A DNA stretch of 64,000 nt, from NCBI RefSeq assembly GCF_032854445.1, contig NC_088295.1, positions 28,075,385 to 28,139,384 of the forward strand, read 5' to 3'. Source of the DNA: Liolophura sinensis. Taxonomy: Eukaryota; Mollusca; Polyplacophora; Chitonida; Chitonidae. Position 1 is the first letter of the stretch; every line of letters begins with the position of its first letter. This document shows, piece by piece, positions 1 to 13,556 of this stretch. Both the position numbers and the translations under genes were made by a program. Under the pieces are notes generated by a model that searched no databases, was not told the DNA's origin, and was given only the letters and a program-made list of their open reading frames with translations.

Positions 1-881
1 TAGAAAAAAAAATTATCTTTAGGATAAAAGTATGAAAGTTCAATATTTAATTAGATTCTTGAGCTCCATCAGTTTGTCGTTTTACAATTTACAATCAATA
101 TATAAAGGCTAAGAGTATCCTTTATTCCATTAATCAATAAATTCAAGATCCAATAACGCTTCCTATGGACTGTCACTGATCTTATACAGTAGTGCAGGGG
201 TTACACCAAGTTTTTTTTTTTTTTGTGAGAATGTAATGATGACCCAAGATACCTTTGATCATTGATCTTAATTAGTGAAAATCCTAACTAGGGGCTGTTT
301 ATCAATACATAGACCAACCCTCTATACCCTGACACTAATTAACTGAGCAGCCTGACACTGGGTGTATCTTATAGGGATCTACACACGTATGCTCGTTGTG
401 AGCTAGCAAATCGAATATCGGTGCACTGAGAAACTACGATAAACAACAGAATATAGGGATCACAAATGATTTTGATGTGGTTTCATTTGGGAGACAGCCG
501 TGCTCATTAGAGTGTCTAAGCACCCAATCATAACGGTTTTCACATGTCACTTTTAAATAATCTCCATAACGGATAGCCTGGATCGCCAGCATGCTTCATT
601 GGTCATAAATTAGGTGCAGTGTTTTACTAATTTGCCTGCAATCATACGCCTACTAATTGCCTGTAGGTGGAGCAAATGTACTGTTATTTGATTAGCTTGA
701 TATGGCTGTGTGTAATCAATCTGTCTGTTACGCGGTGGGCCTTCTAATTGAATTGGTCATGTGAACTTCTACCTGTACATGCAAGTAACCTTTTAACATA
801 TACCAATTCCAGATGAGACATCAAAACTCATGAAAAGAGTAATTACACCTGTGTAAACTTTAATTTTTTTTTGTTGTTGTT

Positions 882-894
882 GGGGGGGGGGGGG
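882..894. repeat. Poly-G run (13 G)
   Basis: A run of thirteen G follows a T-rich, TTG-repeating stretch. No function is implied. Such runs are prone to length error and can form G-rich structures. Confidence 0.9.
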
Positions 895-1710
895 AGCTGT
901 CCATGAAAAAAAAATTCACAAGATTTACTGGTACTGATTTTTAACTTTGTAATGAGATAATAAGCTATTGTAATAGCTGTAAACTAATTGAGGATAGGCA
1001 TGTAGTGTAGTGTAGCTTGTAGAAACCCAGGATTTCAGCCTGAAATGATGGGGAGGGGGGGTCGTTTTTTTTTTTCAACAGTTATGCATTGCTTAGTGAG
1101 ATACATTAGGCATTGTACTATTTCGATAAAACAGCATAGTGTTCAAAATGATGGAAGTTTAGGGTAATTGTTGTGTGGAACGAAGGGTGCTCTCAGTATC
1201 TGTTCAAGAGTAAATTGTGTATATAATAGTGAAATTATTGCAGAGCATATGTTCACAAGGACACTATTAAAATGTCCAGCAATGAGTTAACAGAAGGCAT
1301 TACCTTGGAAACACTGACCCACAAGTAGTATAGAGGTGCCCTGTGTTATGCTGACCTCCACAGAAACCCGAACTGCAATGTGGTAAACCACAGGATAACT
1401 GTTTATCTGCTTATCAGTGTCTTTAGGAGTTGATACAGTACTTATTATACATAGGCCTTACCAGCTGAACTCATCTTCCAGGCTGCCTCCTTTATCCTAG
1501 TTAAGCAGTAAGCAACTGTCAAATACATTGTTGTATATAAATGAATAAACTTTTTTCCTTGTTTTGTTTTATCAAGTTTATGCATTATGTAATACTATAT
1601 CTGGTCATTTTTCCCAGATTAAAGAAATAGACTTCCTGCTCCTTTAGCTTTGATTTACCAAATACTTGTATGTACATTGTGTGGGGAAATCATACGCTAT
1701 TAACTGGTAT

Positions 1711-1967
1711 GAGAGCCTTGGTGGCCGAGGGGGTTAGCATGCCAGCGAGGCTTAATGACCCAGAAGCCTTTCACCAACGTAGTCGCAGAGAGATCAAGTC
1801 CAGCTCATGCTGGCTCCTTTTCCAGCCGTAGGTGGGAAGGTCTGCCAGTAACCTGCAGATGGTCGTGGGTTTCCCCCCCAAGCTCTGCCTGGTTTCCACC
1901 CACCATAATGCTGGCTGCTGTCATTTAAGTGAAATATTCTTGAGTACAGCATAAAACACCAATCAAA
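1711..1967 (+). mobile_element. tRNA-derived SINE (family 1), apparently full length, with target-site duplication
   Basis: The head resembles a tRNA: a box A-like tggccgagggggttag at 1722-1737 and a box B-like agatcaagtcc at 1791-1801. The body follows (gtgggaaggtctgccag, ctgcagatggtcgtgggt, accataatgctggctgctg) and the 3' end is gagtacagcataaaacacc. Flanks 1698-1710 and 1968-1980 are a 13-bp duplication (tattaRctggtat, one mismatch), fixing both ends. It is the only copy here with both promoter boxes. The class resembles tRNA-SINEs described from molluscs; the exact family name cannot be given without a library search. Confidence 0.88.
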
Positions 1968-2399
1968 TATTAGCTGGTATCTTATAAATACATGTTGTAA
2001 AATGTATACTGCTACATGTAAATATGGTAGTTAAATTTAGCTTCTGTGTAATAGTATAATAGATCCATGCACCATGGGCTAAAATGTGGTGACTTGAGCT
2101 GCATACAAGTAGAATGTGTTGGTCGGTCACACACATGTACAGTGTACATATATGTTGACTAACCCATTATGAAGTGGCTACATGTCAACATGATCAGAAG
2201 TCTAATGTAGACATTTTCTTAGTCTTAATTATTTTTAAAGCTTTTTGAACATGCAAAGCCATAAAATGTGCAAATTAAAGAGTTGGAAAGACTGAAACTC
2301 TAGGTATGCTTTTTGCTTGGATTAATTTGATGGTAGAAATATGTGGTTTAACATTATCTAATAATTCCATGTCAGCATGCAGAGAATTTGCCTGAGTAA

Positions 2400-3349
2400 T
2401 ACCGTAAATGCCTTTTTATTTGCGAGCATAAACTTTTGTGGATTTGGCAAGAAGACACATTCGTGGGAATCAACTTTCACGGATCTTAACAGAATTTTTG
2501 GACAACTGATAAACGAAAATCAACCTTCAATACAGAAAAGTCACGTAATACGACAACTCAAGCATTCAAGTAACAGTCTTATCATTTAAACTTGTTTGTA
2601 CCTGTGAGATGTGACAAAAATTCTATACAATGCAGAAACTTGATCAGACAAAGGAAGTTAATCCTCCTAAGCTTTTAATCTTTTGAAGACTGTTAATCTT
2701 CATAAGACGAAGCCCTTACCTGCTGTGTGAGCAAATATTTTCATCACTCCGGGAGATGACAGGATTAAATGTGATACAAATAAATCCCACTGTTTAATCA
2801 TCATGCATCAGCAGTGTGAGTGAAACTTTGAATTATGACAGAAAATTTCTCTGAAATCATCATTATGAAAAGGAAGTTTGAAGTGCGGAAACCCGTGTCG
2901 GAAAGGTGATGTGACTGGAAGGCAAGTACAGTCGCTAAAAAACAGCCTCTCTCGTCATATGTATATCGTATCATGTACGCACGCCCAGTACAAATTATCG
3001 ATTTGTATGTCTCTAACCGCGGCAATAAATCAACAACAATAACAACGTCGCAATGTGGCGATACTTGGACAGAGCTAAGCTTCCTTAAAAGAAAGAAAGA
3101 TTAACAGATGATCAGTTAAGCTGGATTTGTGAAAGCCGGATTACATTCTAATTAGGTATTTCTAATTAACGTGTTTGAAAAATTATTAGAACTCTAGTGC
3201 TTGTTAACGAATTTATAACTATAACGCATACTACATTAATAAATTACTTGCATGGGCTTTATATTCGATGGTATTTATTTTCATGGAAATGTGTTTGATG
3301 CGAAATCTGTGAATGCTAGTACCACGCGAATAAAAAGGCATTTACAGTA
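2400..3349. mobile_element. Non-autonomous DNA-transposon-like element with terminal inverted repeats
   Basis: The left arm 2400-2424 (taccgtaaatgccttttt...) and the reverse complement of 3325-3349 agree at 23 of 25 bases. Weaker similarity continues inward for roughly 45 more bases (gtggatttggcaagaag against cacagatttcgcatcaa). The roughly 950-bp element encodes no recognisable transposase; a 70-codon frame at 2377-2589 lies over the left arm and is probably chance. The size fits a MITE or a decayed DNA transposon. A target-site duplication is not clear. Confidence 0.72.
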
Positions 3350-6300
3350 CTAGCTAAAACTGATATACGACACAAAAGGACATCTAAAGTATGAAGCTCT
3401 AACTACTTGTCCCTGCATGCACAAGTGTATGTCACCTAAAGGCATCAGGTCCTTATTTTAATAATCCTGTAATATTAAAATTGACTTCTTTAGCCTGAAC
3501 TGACAGCTACATGGCATTCGCTAGTGCAATATAGAGTTGACCTCAGTACGTGACTGAAATGGCGATTTGTCTGAATGAACACATTTACTTGCATGTGTTA
3601 TAAAACTTTTGCTGGCATATAAATCCCAAGTGCATGCCACTAAGTGGATGTGTTGTACTTGTCTGTAGAATGTAAAAATTTTGGTGACAGGTGTTTCCCA
3701 ACTTGCTATCATTGAATGGAAGTCTTGCTTTTGTGCATGGAATATGTGCGTTATTCATGTACAATTGTCTGTTCATTAATATTTAAAATTAAAGTTTTAC
3801 AAACGTTTTCAGGTGAAGTGATATATATTTCTGCCATGTTCTAAAAGTGGTTGTCATTTGAATATGTAACAACCTAGCTACTGTGTGGGGTTTTGTTCAC
3901 AGTCCCTCTACAGATAGCTGAAATGTATCATCGTTTTCAGGACTTGAGCCTAAAAGCAATTTTCTGTCCTCTCAGGCTCATTTTGATGTCTTGTCTGTTT
4001 GTTATCCGAGTGTTTTAAGCTCATGAAATATGCACAAACACTAGGGAATATGGTTCAGAGCTGGACAACCAACAATATACTCCCCTAACAAAAGGCACTT
4101 TAGAGCTGTCACTTTGAAGCGCGTGGTTAAAGTTTTTGCTTACATTGTATATTGGGAATCATTAATACTTGGTGGAAACCACATAGTTCAGAGTGTTTGC
4201 AAATATCTTTCATATTTAATTCGTTCCATTTGTTCAGTGATGCGTTTCAGAAATGTCCTCTTTTTGCTGTTTGTTTTTTGTTTTAATTTCTTTAGTTTCT
4301 GTATGTTTTATCTTTCGCTAATTACTTCCAAATTGGATATGATTGAAATGCACTGATTCTCTTCGCAAACCATTAGGCTACAGATACTGAGGAAAGTGTT
4401 AAATGGCAAGTTGGCAGCTTTGCTAATTTGTTTACTTCAGTAAAGGAAAGCCTTAAGATATTCTTCTGCATTTTCACATTTATTGCATCGTGAAAATCAA
4501 ATCAGTTCTGTCAATATGGCCCTATGGTTCAGTTAAGTTTAAGGCTGTGTAAAGCTGTAAGAGTACATAAAAATGTACATAAATCTGTCTTAACTTTGTA
4601 TGTTGCCGATTGATTTGGGTGCAGTTGATTATAATTTTCAGCAGCACACAATGTGCAATAATCATGGGAATTCAAATTACAGATTTGAATTTTACAAGTC
4701 ATAAAGTACGTAACATGTAGTTTCACATCAAAAAGGATTTTTCTTTTTAATCTACAAAGTATAACTGGTTTGAATATCATGGACAGTTTCACACATTTTT
4801 CATTTACATTTCAGACTTTGGTATATATGTTTCATGTATCAATTTGTTTTGACATGCAATGGTACAATGTGACTTTTCACTGCATCAATTCAAGATTAAG
4901 TGAATAACAAATAATCTGTTATAGTATGTCTCTGTCAAGGTTATTAGTTTTTTGTTTTGTAAATCTTCCACACTAAAATGTATTCTCCACTGTTCTCACC
5001 TTGAAAGTGTGGTTTAAATGCAAAAGCATTTAAATTTCGATCAGTCTTGATGGGAAAATTACCCGTCTTGAAAAGTGGTGGGAGTCTGAGACATCGCTAT
5101 CTATTGCTTTATACACCCCGGGGACTCTTTGCCTGGTAAATTGCACATTCTCCAGTGACCAGTGCGCTGACTGAAAGCCATTTCTGGAAGCGCTGGGACG
5201 TTTTATTCCTCTGAGATAGAGAGTGGCGGATCCTTTATGAGATCTGATTTAATCAGGCCAGCTGAACTGCTTGGTCATTTGTGATCTAATTCGATAGAAA
5301 TTACCTACAGCCATGAATAAGAGGAACAATCACTTGTCCACTTTATCGCCACTCTGTGTAGTTATTTTCTCTTAAGCTTGGCCAATTTCCCATCCGTTAA
5401 TCCTAGCGCAGATGATCCGTAGGTGAGATTTGCCCTAGCATGCCAACCTCTCCTCCCACGTCATGGTAACTCATTGTTTTAAACCCAGGTGTTGGATTTT
5501 CCCCTGCCATTTTAAATGTGCATTGTTCAATTTATTATAGATTTGTTATGTGGATAGCTCAACAAAATCAATCAGCAGAACTTCCTGTTGTCACCATTTC
5601 TGGCTTTGATAAATTTGTTTCTTTTTTTCTGTTGATGGTTATACTGCTTGTCATGAGATTGGGATAATAACTTTGGTCATACAACGCTGAATAATCTTAT
5701 AATACATGTAGATAATGTTACCTACATTGTTTGCTCTTTGGTCCGAATATATCGTTCAGAAATATTGATGTGGATCATTAAAAATTTAGTCGAATCATGA
5801 TTAAATCTGATCTCTTTCTGTTGTAAAGAAGACTAAATTTCATTGATTTCAGAGATTTTCACATTTAATCAAGTTAATAATGGGTATATACATGTATACA
5901 CATAATATATTGAGCTTGAATATTAATATTTTTGTAATGAAATGCAAGAAACAATGCATTGATGGATTCTGAAGAAATCATTGTAAGTATTTTATAACTT
6001 CCTGAGGTTCATATGTGTCCTGATGGAGCCTGTTAGAGCCATTATGTCCTATTGTTTAAATCTGTCATCTTCTCATCTCAAGAACTCCAGGATGCCTGGA
6101 AGACACTCCTTTTTCTTAAACATTGTGGTCATCTCACGTCATACCTTTGGATTTTCATGGGAAGTGGTTATAATTAACTTCGGATATGAATAAAATGGTG
6201 TCACATTCATGTACATGTAACCTGTCCTGATATCATGTCCACTCTGTCACCTGGTGACATTGTCAGTAGACCATACTGTCGCAAAAGCCGGATAATTCAT

Positions 6301-7734
6301 ACGATAAATTCTTCGCTGTGTTTTTATTCGCAACAGACTGTTTACTAACACAGCTCGCCCTTATTCTGCCAGTGGCGCAGTTGAAGTATTAACAGCAATG
6401 TGGTAAACATGCTCTTCCAAAGGCATCTGACCTACAGCGACATGGCGACATTGATTATTCAGTAAATAGACCCCCCGTAGATACAGACTTTACCTTTCCA
6501 CATGGTTTACACAGAACCTAGAGCTCAGGTATCGATCACCGGGACACCATCACTGTCCGTTCGAGTAGACAATGGCAGAGACAATATATGTAATTGTGCT
6601 TTGTTTCATCATTGGAGGAACCACAGCAGTTTTCAGGTTTAAGGGCATTTTTTCCCCCTGTTCTGTGTGGGTGGGAGGATCCTGTTGATGACAGCGTCAG
6701 TGGCATTTACTGCAATAAACATTTACCACACCTATATATGTGAGACTAGCAGGCAAGGTTGTCAGTGAATGCATGCTTACTAATCATCATTATAAAAACA
6801 AGCATGGTTTATTGTGCGTGTGCAAAATTTCCAGCATGTATGGTGTACATTTACATTTAAACTCTGTTATTTAAATATGTCAGGTGCATATAATTAATAC
6901 TATTGATGGGAAAGGGTGTGCTTTAATTTGTCTTTGAATTCCTATATTTCTGAGACCAGCTATTATATAGCCACTCCTTGGATACCTAACACTTTAATGA
7001 TCAAGAAATGGATGGCATTTAAGATTTCCATATCACATTTTGTGCATTAAGCTCTCTTCTCACTATTTGATTGAAGACAGTCAAATTTTCACTATACGCG
7101 AAACACGTTTTCCATGTATATGTAGGTCTAGAGAACTTGTGCCAGATAGATCGGATTGGAAGTTAATTCTGTCAGAAAGTCTTTGTCATATAATTAATGC
7201 CACGGGAAAGTCCTTCTCAAGTGGTTAGTTTGATTGGTGGATGGGAGGAATCCCCAACTGGGACGTGCTCCTCCTGGTTAGAATCCCTCTGTGTCAACAC
7301 CAGTATGATGGAGTTGCTAGCTCATTGTTATTGTTTGTAGGTGAGCGATAGAAACCATTTGTCAGCATTTCCTGTAGACACAGGAACCAGCTGTGGATTG
7401 CTCCCCAGATTGCTGGTTCTTCTCCGCCCCTTTAACCTTCAGGCAAGCCGAGATTGATGCCATCTCAAACCATTCACTATGATTTATCACCTAAACCACT
7501 AATCATCCAATACCTGCATTGTACCACAACAACGGTGGAGAATTGTACCCTAAAACCCATTGGGTTGACTGCGGTATAATTTGGAAAGTCGCATACAGTG
7601 CACTTTCTGAGGGATGTCACTACATGTAATTGATCTGTCAGTCTGTATGTGATTTATGTTTTATTCCTCATTTATCAGTGACACCAGATCTGTATTTATA
7701 TGAACTACACATGAGAAACATGTATTTCTGTGAA

Positions 7735-7856
7735 TCAGTCATGATGGACGCACGTACACAGATAAATCAGTGGTGACGGGAATATTTACTAACCTGTCAG
7801 TAATGACAGATATTTATGTAAACATGTCGGTTATGATGGGAATTTCTGAAGACAGA
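7735..7856. repeat. Degenerate tandem repeat, about 30 bp x 4
   Basis: Units begin at 7735, 7767, 7797 and 7827. The last three are each 30 bp and share a tcagt-atga-ggaatatttat-aacctg outline with several mismatches. The array is old enough to be hard to see. No coding or regulatory role is evident. Confidence 0.6.
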
Positions 7857-10800
7857 TTCACCATGAGTGGCATTTTGGTATAAAGCTCATCTCTTTACAT
7901 AAATATCAGTTATTTGTTCAGGTAAAGCTGTCAAGACGATCAGGTATTAACATAATATAAACTTGTAAGCATGTAGAATGTCCATGTTGATTCCTATATT
8001 TCTGAGACCAGAAAGAACGTGAAAAGTAAGGTGGTTGATTAAGTTATACTAATGCAACTAAATTATTATGCAACTATCTTAGGGTTTATGTTTGTTATTT
8101 AGTGCTCATGGTGAGATTGCTCCTGTATTAGTTTTACATGTACCTGTCAAAAATAATTATGTAGTGCCTTTATCTGGTGTGTTTCCAAGATGTACTTTCT
8201 GAGAAAGGGATTGTGTCAGCTGAGGTTTGTATATATATGTATATATATATGTTTAGTTGCATTTAATGAAGTCCCAGAGATTAATAGCAGAATAATTTCT
8301 TTCGATGTTGAAAAAATTGATTGATTTATTAGTGGTCGTATTATGGTCCAACGTTTCCCTTATATTAATTTACAAAACAACTTTACCTAGAGTTATAATA
8401 TTTCCTGATTCTTATGCTTCTGCCACCAGAGTGCACAGAAGAATATCAGAAATTAGCCACATGACTTAAAATTTACAGAGCTATACCCTTTCTTTATTAT
8501 ACGTGTATATTATCATGTCAACATTGCATGTATTCGAAGAACTTGAAATGGTGTGAGCATGTGTATTTCAATCATCACCACCAAGCCTAATGGCTTTGTC
8601 TGTCATTCACGCAGACAGATGTGTCTCGAGGTTCCCAGTCTCTTGTTTTTTCATGATGACTTTTTCTGTTCAGTCAAAAAATTCAGTTATTTTCTTTTCC
8701 AACAAGAGTGCTGAGTGGAAGGAAAGAAGAAAAAAAATATCCCTGAAACTGAGACGTGTGAATACATTGTGTATTTTCCATTCTTTCACATGAACATCTA
8801 CATGTAGATGCCTGTAGCGGATTTATGGATGATCAGGATGTTGGCAGACACCGGACTATAGACCAAAGGCCTAGTTATGAACCATTCACGGTAGCTAAAG
8901 TGTGTTCTGCTCTAGAGCTCTTCAGGAGAATGTAGTGTCTGGTGGATTGGACCTGTTTGATACCGCTGAGAAGGCAAATGATATATGAAGTGTGTTTTAT
9001 CGTGAAAGTTTCATTCCGTTGTGTTCCTTGGCCCAGTGCCTATGTTGACGACAGCGAGCTGCATTGGTTGTCACATGTCTCACCTGGTATTAAATACGAT
9101 GGCAAATGTCTTGTCATTAACTCAGGGGCCCACCTGCTTGATTGGGCTCGTCCCTAATGGTCTGCTGATGACATGCCTTCACACAGGGTTCAGGGTAAAC
9201 ATCATGTTTATTATCATGTGAGATGTGTGCAGCCAGCTCTGAGAGGATTATCACACATTTGCTACTCTCCACTTCCTGGCCAGTGCTTCAGGCCCAATAC
9301 CGGGTTTCTCTCACTCAGGGCGCCTCTGCATCAGAGGTCTGCTCAAATACTGGCTAAGACATGGCTTCTGTAGATATAACCCCTTCATTCTTGTAAGCTC
9401 CATTTACATGTAGTAAGCCATGTAATTGTCATTTGATTTCTATAGTATTCATGCATGAACTCTATTTTAAAATATAATATTGAGCCTCAAGGAGGCAATC
9501 TTATGGCACGTAAAAATACTACAAATAAAGCAGACTTGTTATACAGCATTCTTGTTTGCTTGTATCTTATCAGATACATGTAGTTGTAAAAAATGATCAT
9601 TAGCTTAGAAATGGAAGGCTGAGAAGTTATATACCATATGAAAATTCAGAAAAAGGTACATGTAATGGTATTGTGTGACAGACAAAACACCCTTGGAAGT
9701 TACATGGTTCATATCAAAGCAGTCAAGAGGGCTTTTATTTTAAATGGCAGAAATTTACTTTTATTTACCAACAGTGTTGTGGTTTTGTTAGGTTTGGTAA
9801 AATATGAAGACCATCACATTTCTGAAGACTATCTGTTGAACATGATGTAGAGAATAACTTATTCAACATGCGATTTCATGAAGGCATGTTACTTATTATG
9901 GTTTATTCTGTCTCCATTCAGATCCCTAACACTTTCCAGTGATCAGCCAATAATGTGCATGCATCTCTATGCATTATAAGCTCATTCAAAAAACATGTCA
10001 GTTTAACGAAGTTTCTCTGAACAGTTCATAGTAAAATGTTATGTATGTAATATTTGCATTGTCATTTGACATACCAGTATAAAATCATATATTCATTTGT
10101 TGGCAAAGCGTATTAAGCTTTAATTGTATATGGGGTTTAATGAAAAGCTGAAGAAGGTATTAACCTTTTTCTTGCTGATGAAACAACATTTGATCCAAAA
10201 GTATTATAAGGAGTAAAACACATGCACCTTCAGATTATTTGTGAAATTGTCGACTACGATTTAAAATCAAAACTTAAGCTCCATTTTGTATAACCCAGAA
10301 AGCCAGCAAATTACATAAAAATTGGATTGTTTGTAGTGTTTGTGTGGCTAACTCGCTTTAGGTAGAGTGAAGGCATTGATAAAAGCTTTCCATTGGTTCT
10401 ACCCTTATAGATGTTTTGAGAAATTCTCTTTGTGTTTGATCAATATTTTTTTTTTCAATATCTATTTTCCTGTTGCATTGTTTCTGTTGATGAAGTGATT
10501 TGACTACTTAGCTGGCTGCATTAGCTGGCAGTGTTATGTGACAGTAGCCAGTAGGCCTGGTTTGCCACTGATCCCACACCCACTCACCAAGCCACCGGCC
10601 AGAATCGACAGCCTCAATTTTATGCTGTGCTAGACAATGTGATTACTACCTGTTAACTGTCCCCTCCAGCGGGCTAAACCTACATCAGAGTCCCTCTAAT
10701 ACTCACACTTAGCTCCACACTTCTGTACAGCAGCCAGCCTCCCCAATCTGAACACAAGAGTGTTCATTACAATAATCCAGTTGGAATGGTCAAGTTTACC

Positions 10801-10985
10801 AGCTCTCACGTAATGTTGGACGTCCAGAGTTAGCCACTAACTTAGTGAGCCCTAATGGTCAGCCTCATGTAGGCGCCAGGCCAGTCTGTAACCTGATAAA
10901 GCCTGATAACTGATGGCAGATACACATACTCAGCCAATATTACTTTGTGATATTCCTGTGTATATGCTGTATGTTTAAGCCTGAT

Positions 10986-11270
10986 GTTAAGTACATGTAG
11001 CCAGGTAGATTTCACAAGGTCATGTACTTTGGTGAAACTCTTGTGAAGTACATGTAGCCAGGTAGATTTCACAAGGTCATGTACTTTGGTGAAACTCTTG
11101 TTAAGTACATGTAGCCAGGTAGATTTCACAAGGTCATGTACTTTGGTGAAACTCTTGTTAAGTACATGTAGCCAGGTAGATTTCACAAGGTCATGTACTT
11201 TGGTGAAACTCTTGTTAAGTACATGTAGCCAGGTAGATTTCACAAGGTCATGTACTTTGGTGAAACTCTT
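10986..11270. repeat. 57-bp minisatellite, 5 nearly identical copies
   Basis: Copies start at 10986, 11043, 11100, 11157 and 11214. The only difference noticed is a T/G change at the second unit's start. Each unit holds a perfect 9-bp inverted repeat (aagtacatg ... catgtactt) separated by 23 nt, so each can form a hairpin. Because 57 is a multiple of 3, overlapping frames stay open on both strands (173 codons on the minus strand), which is a by-product of periodicity. Confidence 0.95.
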
Positions 11271-12395
11271 GTTTCTCAAGGGTTGCTTGAAGTTCTTATG
11301 CTTTTCCACCCATCTTTCCTGAGTGTCATAGACTGGTTTGAGCCATGTGTATGGCTGAAGCAATGTCTTAGACTTATTTGGTGCATAAGCTCCAAGAGAA
11401 CTTTATTAACTGTCATCAAGTTGAGTAAATTCAATGTTTTGCTGGTTTTTTCCTTGCTTTATACTTCTAAACTTTGTCAAAGTCAAATTTAAATGTGGAG
11501 AACTGAATTAACTACCCTGATTGTGGTTTTGCTGTAGGCACCATTCAAGTTCATCCAATCTTCTGCAGATAACTTCCACTTAGAGCACTGCTGGTAGATC
11601 ATGTAATGGAAAAGGATTCAGTTTTAAATTCCAAGTCATTCTTTATCTTAAAATGTTAGATGTAAAGTGTAGATGTGAGAATCATTGAAACATATGACTT
11701 CATTGAATCGACCATTACACCAAAGCCAAACTGTCAATGGATACCGCACTTTTTGTGTTGATTATTACCTGGGATGAAAATGTTCAATCCAGTACATGTT
11801 AGTTTTTCATCCTGTTGGTGAAGTGTTAATTGCTTGTGAGCTCGCTTACAGAAAAAGATCATTCTCCTTTAGAACAAGTTATTTGCCTTGTATTGTCATG
11901 GTAGTAGAATGTGAAGTTACAAACTGTTGATAGCGGCATGCCTCCAATCTGCCACAGCATTTCTCGCCATCCATATAGTCTGTATGTTTATGTAGTCGTT
12001 TGTTGTTAGCCCATTTTACTTCCAAGCTGGCAGATGAAGAGAGGAAAGGTGGAGACTGCGTAGGTGACTGAGGCTTGGTGGAAAGATTCTCTCGCCAGCC
12101 ATTACGCAGTTGGCATTCCTGTGCACTTTGATATGTCTGTGTTGATGGTTTGTTATCTTTGTTCGCACAGCTAGTAAGCCCTCCAACCAGTCTACATCTA
12201 CTAACTGCATCACAAGAAGGCTTGATTAAATAAAAATTTCCATTTTCCAGCATACCCACTGAAAGGTCAGTAGTTTGATTAGCCGCGGATTGTGTAGGGA
12301 TTCAGCAATGTGCCTTTCTTAAAAAGAACAGTGTCACAGATTCAGAGTATTTCCTTTTACATTCTTCTTTTGGAACATTTACTTTTGGAGACTCA

Positions 12396-12398
<3 letters not shown>

Positions 12399-12431
<33 letters not shown>
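12399..12431. repeat. (AT)n microsatellite
   Basis: An uninterrupted AT dinucleotide run of about 33 bp. Confidence 0.95.
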
Positions 12432-12433
<2 letters not shown>

Positions 12434-13401
12434 TATGGTGTTATATAGGCATTTATTTATGTAGCCAGCCAAACTCTTGAGGGAACCTCTTGAACCTGTC
12501 AAGAAGTGAAGTATAGAACCATTTGGACTACATGGATCTCTCCACCCTCACAAACCTTTCATGAGAGCCATCAAAAACCAGGCATCCTTCTGGTCAGTAA
12601 ATTTGTTTCCTCTAGCAGAAGTGGCACAAACAGTGATTCCCTTCTCGGTATGTCATATAGGGCTATTATTAAAGGACCTGTAGCAGTGAAAGCGAGGAGA
12701 GTATAGTTTTCAGTGCCAGGATATCCCACGATCTGCTCCTTAAACAACGGCGAACACGGGTATATCTCACAACTCTGAAACAAGATTTCCATTTAGCTAA
12801 TGGTCAATTTCATCAATAATATAAACCTTCAATTTGTTTTAGGTAGGGTGTTCTGATGCTCTGCCCTCATCGCTGATCCCGTCTTGGGTGCCCAAAGCTG
12901 CCTGAAGGGCGCAATCAGCAGTCGCTCTCACACCAGCTTAAATCTTATTACATGCACTTTTGAATAGTTTATGTTCAGGTCCGCCTCAGTACTCTATCAA
13001 ATGGGAAGTGGATTGGTCCACTGCTTCAGTGGCCCTGACGAAGCTTTGCCGTTCAAGCCCCTGAGGATATGAGGAACGTGCGTACCAGTGAGATCTGAAA
13101 ATACCCATGCTGTTTACATTATACAACAAAATTTAAACAAAGCCCCATCTTGTTCACATTCACACAGGCGTGATGGGGTAATTTTACAGGCATTTAAACT
13201 TGATGGACATGTACACGTATGGATAGAAAAGCAATTTTGTTTTACTAGGTTCAGGTTGTGTTTTTTGGGATGTAGGTGGTATATAAGGAACATTGCTCAT
13301 TCTTAGTTTTATGGGTTTTTTTTTTTTGAAGAAAAGGCAGCAGATGTGACATGTGAATGCAGAAGGTAGTAGAACTATTGTGGCTCACTCCAAAAGATAT
13401 G

Positions 13402-13556
13402 CTCTCTGGCAGTATGTGGGAAGGTATGCGGCAACCTGAGGATGGTCGGGGGCTTCCCCCGGGCGCTTTCCTCCCACCATAATGCTGGCCGCCATCGTAT
13501 AAGTGAAATATACTTGAGTACAGCATAAACACCAATCAAATAAATAAACAAATAAA
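13402..13556 (+). mobile_element. SINE family 1, 5'-truncated
   Basis: It contains tgtgggaaggtatgcggcaa, gatggtcgggggcttccccc, accataatgctggccgcc and gtacagcataaacacc, ending in (AAAT)n. Flanks tccaaaagatatg (just before) and tccaaagctatg (just after) look like an imperfect target-site duplication. The tRNA-like head is missing. Confidence 0.82.

Noticed and set aside
1711-1810. A functional tRNA gene
   Set aside because: Box A and B-like motifs are present but the sequence does not close an acceptor stem and continues into a SINE body.
10842-11363. 173-codon minus-strand frame as a repeat protein
   Set aside because: Explained by the 57-bp array; short unremarkable flanks and no motif.
11879-12259. 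126-codon minus-strand frame
   Set aside because: No recognisable domain, no clear splice context, low-complexity Ser/Thr/Gln content; length is possible by chance in 64 kb.
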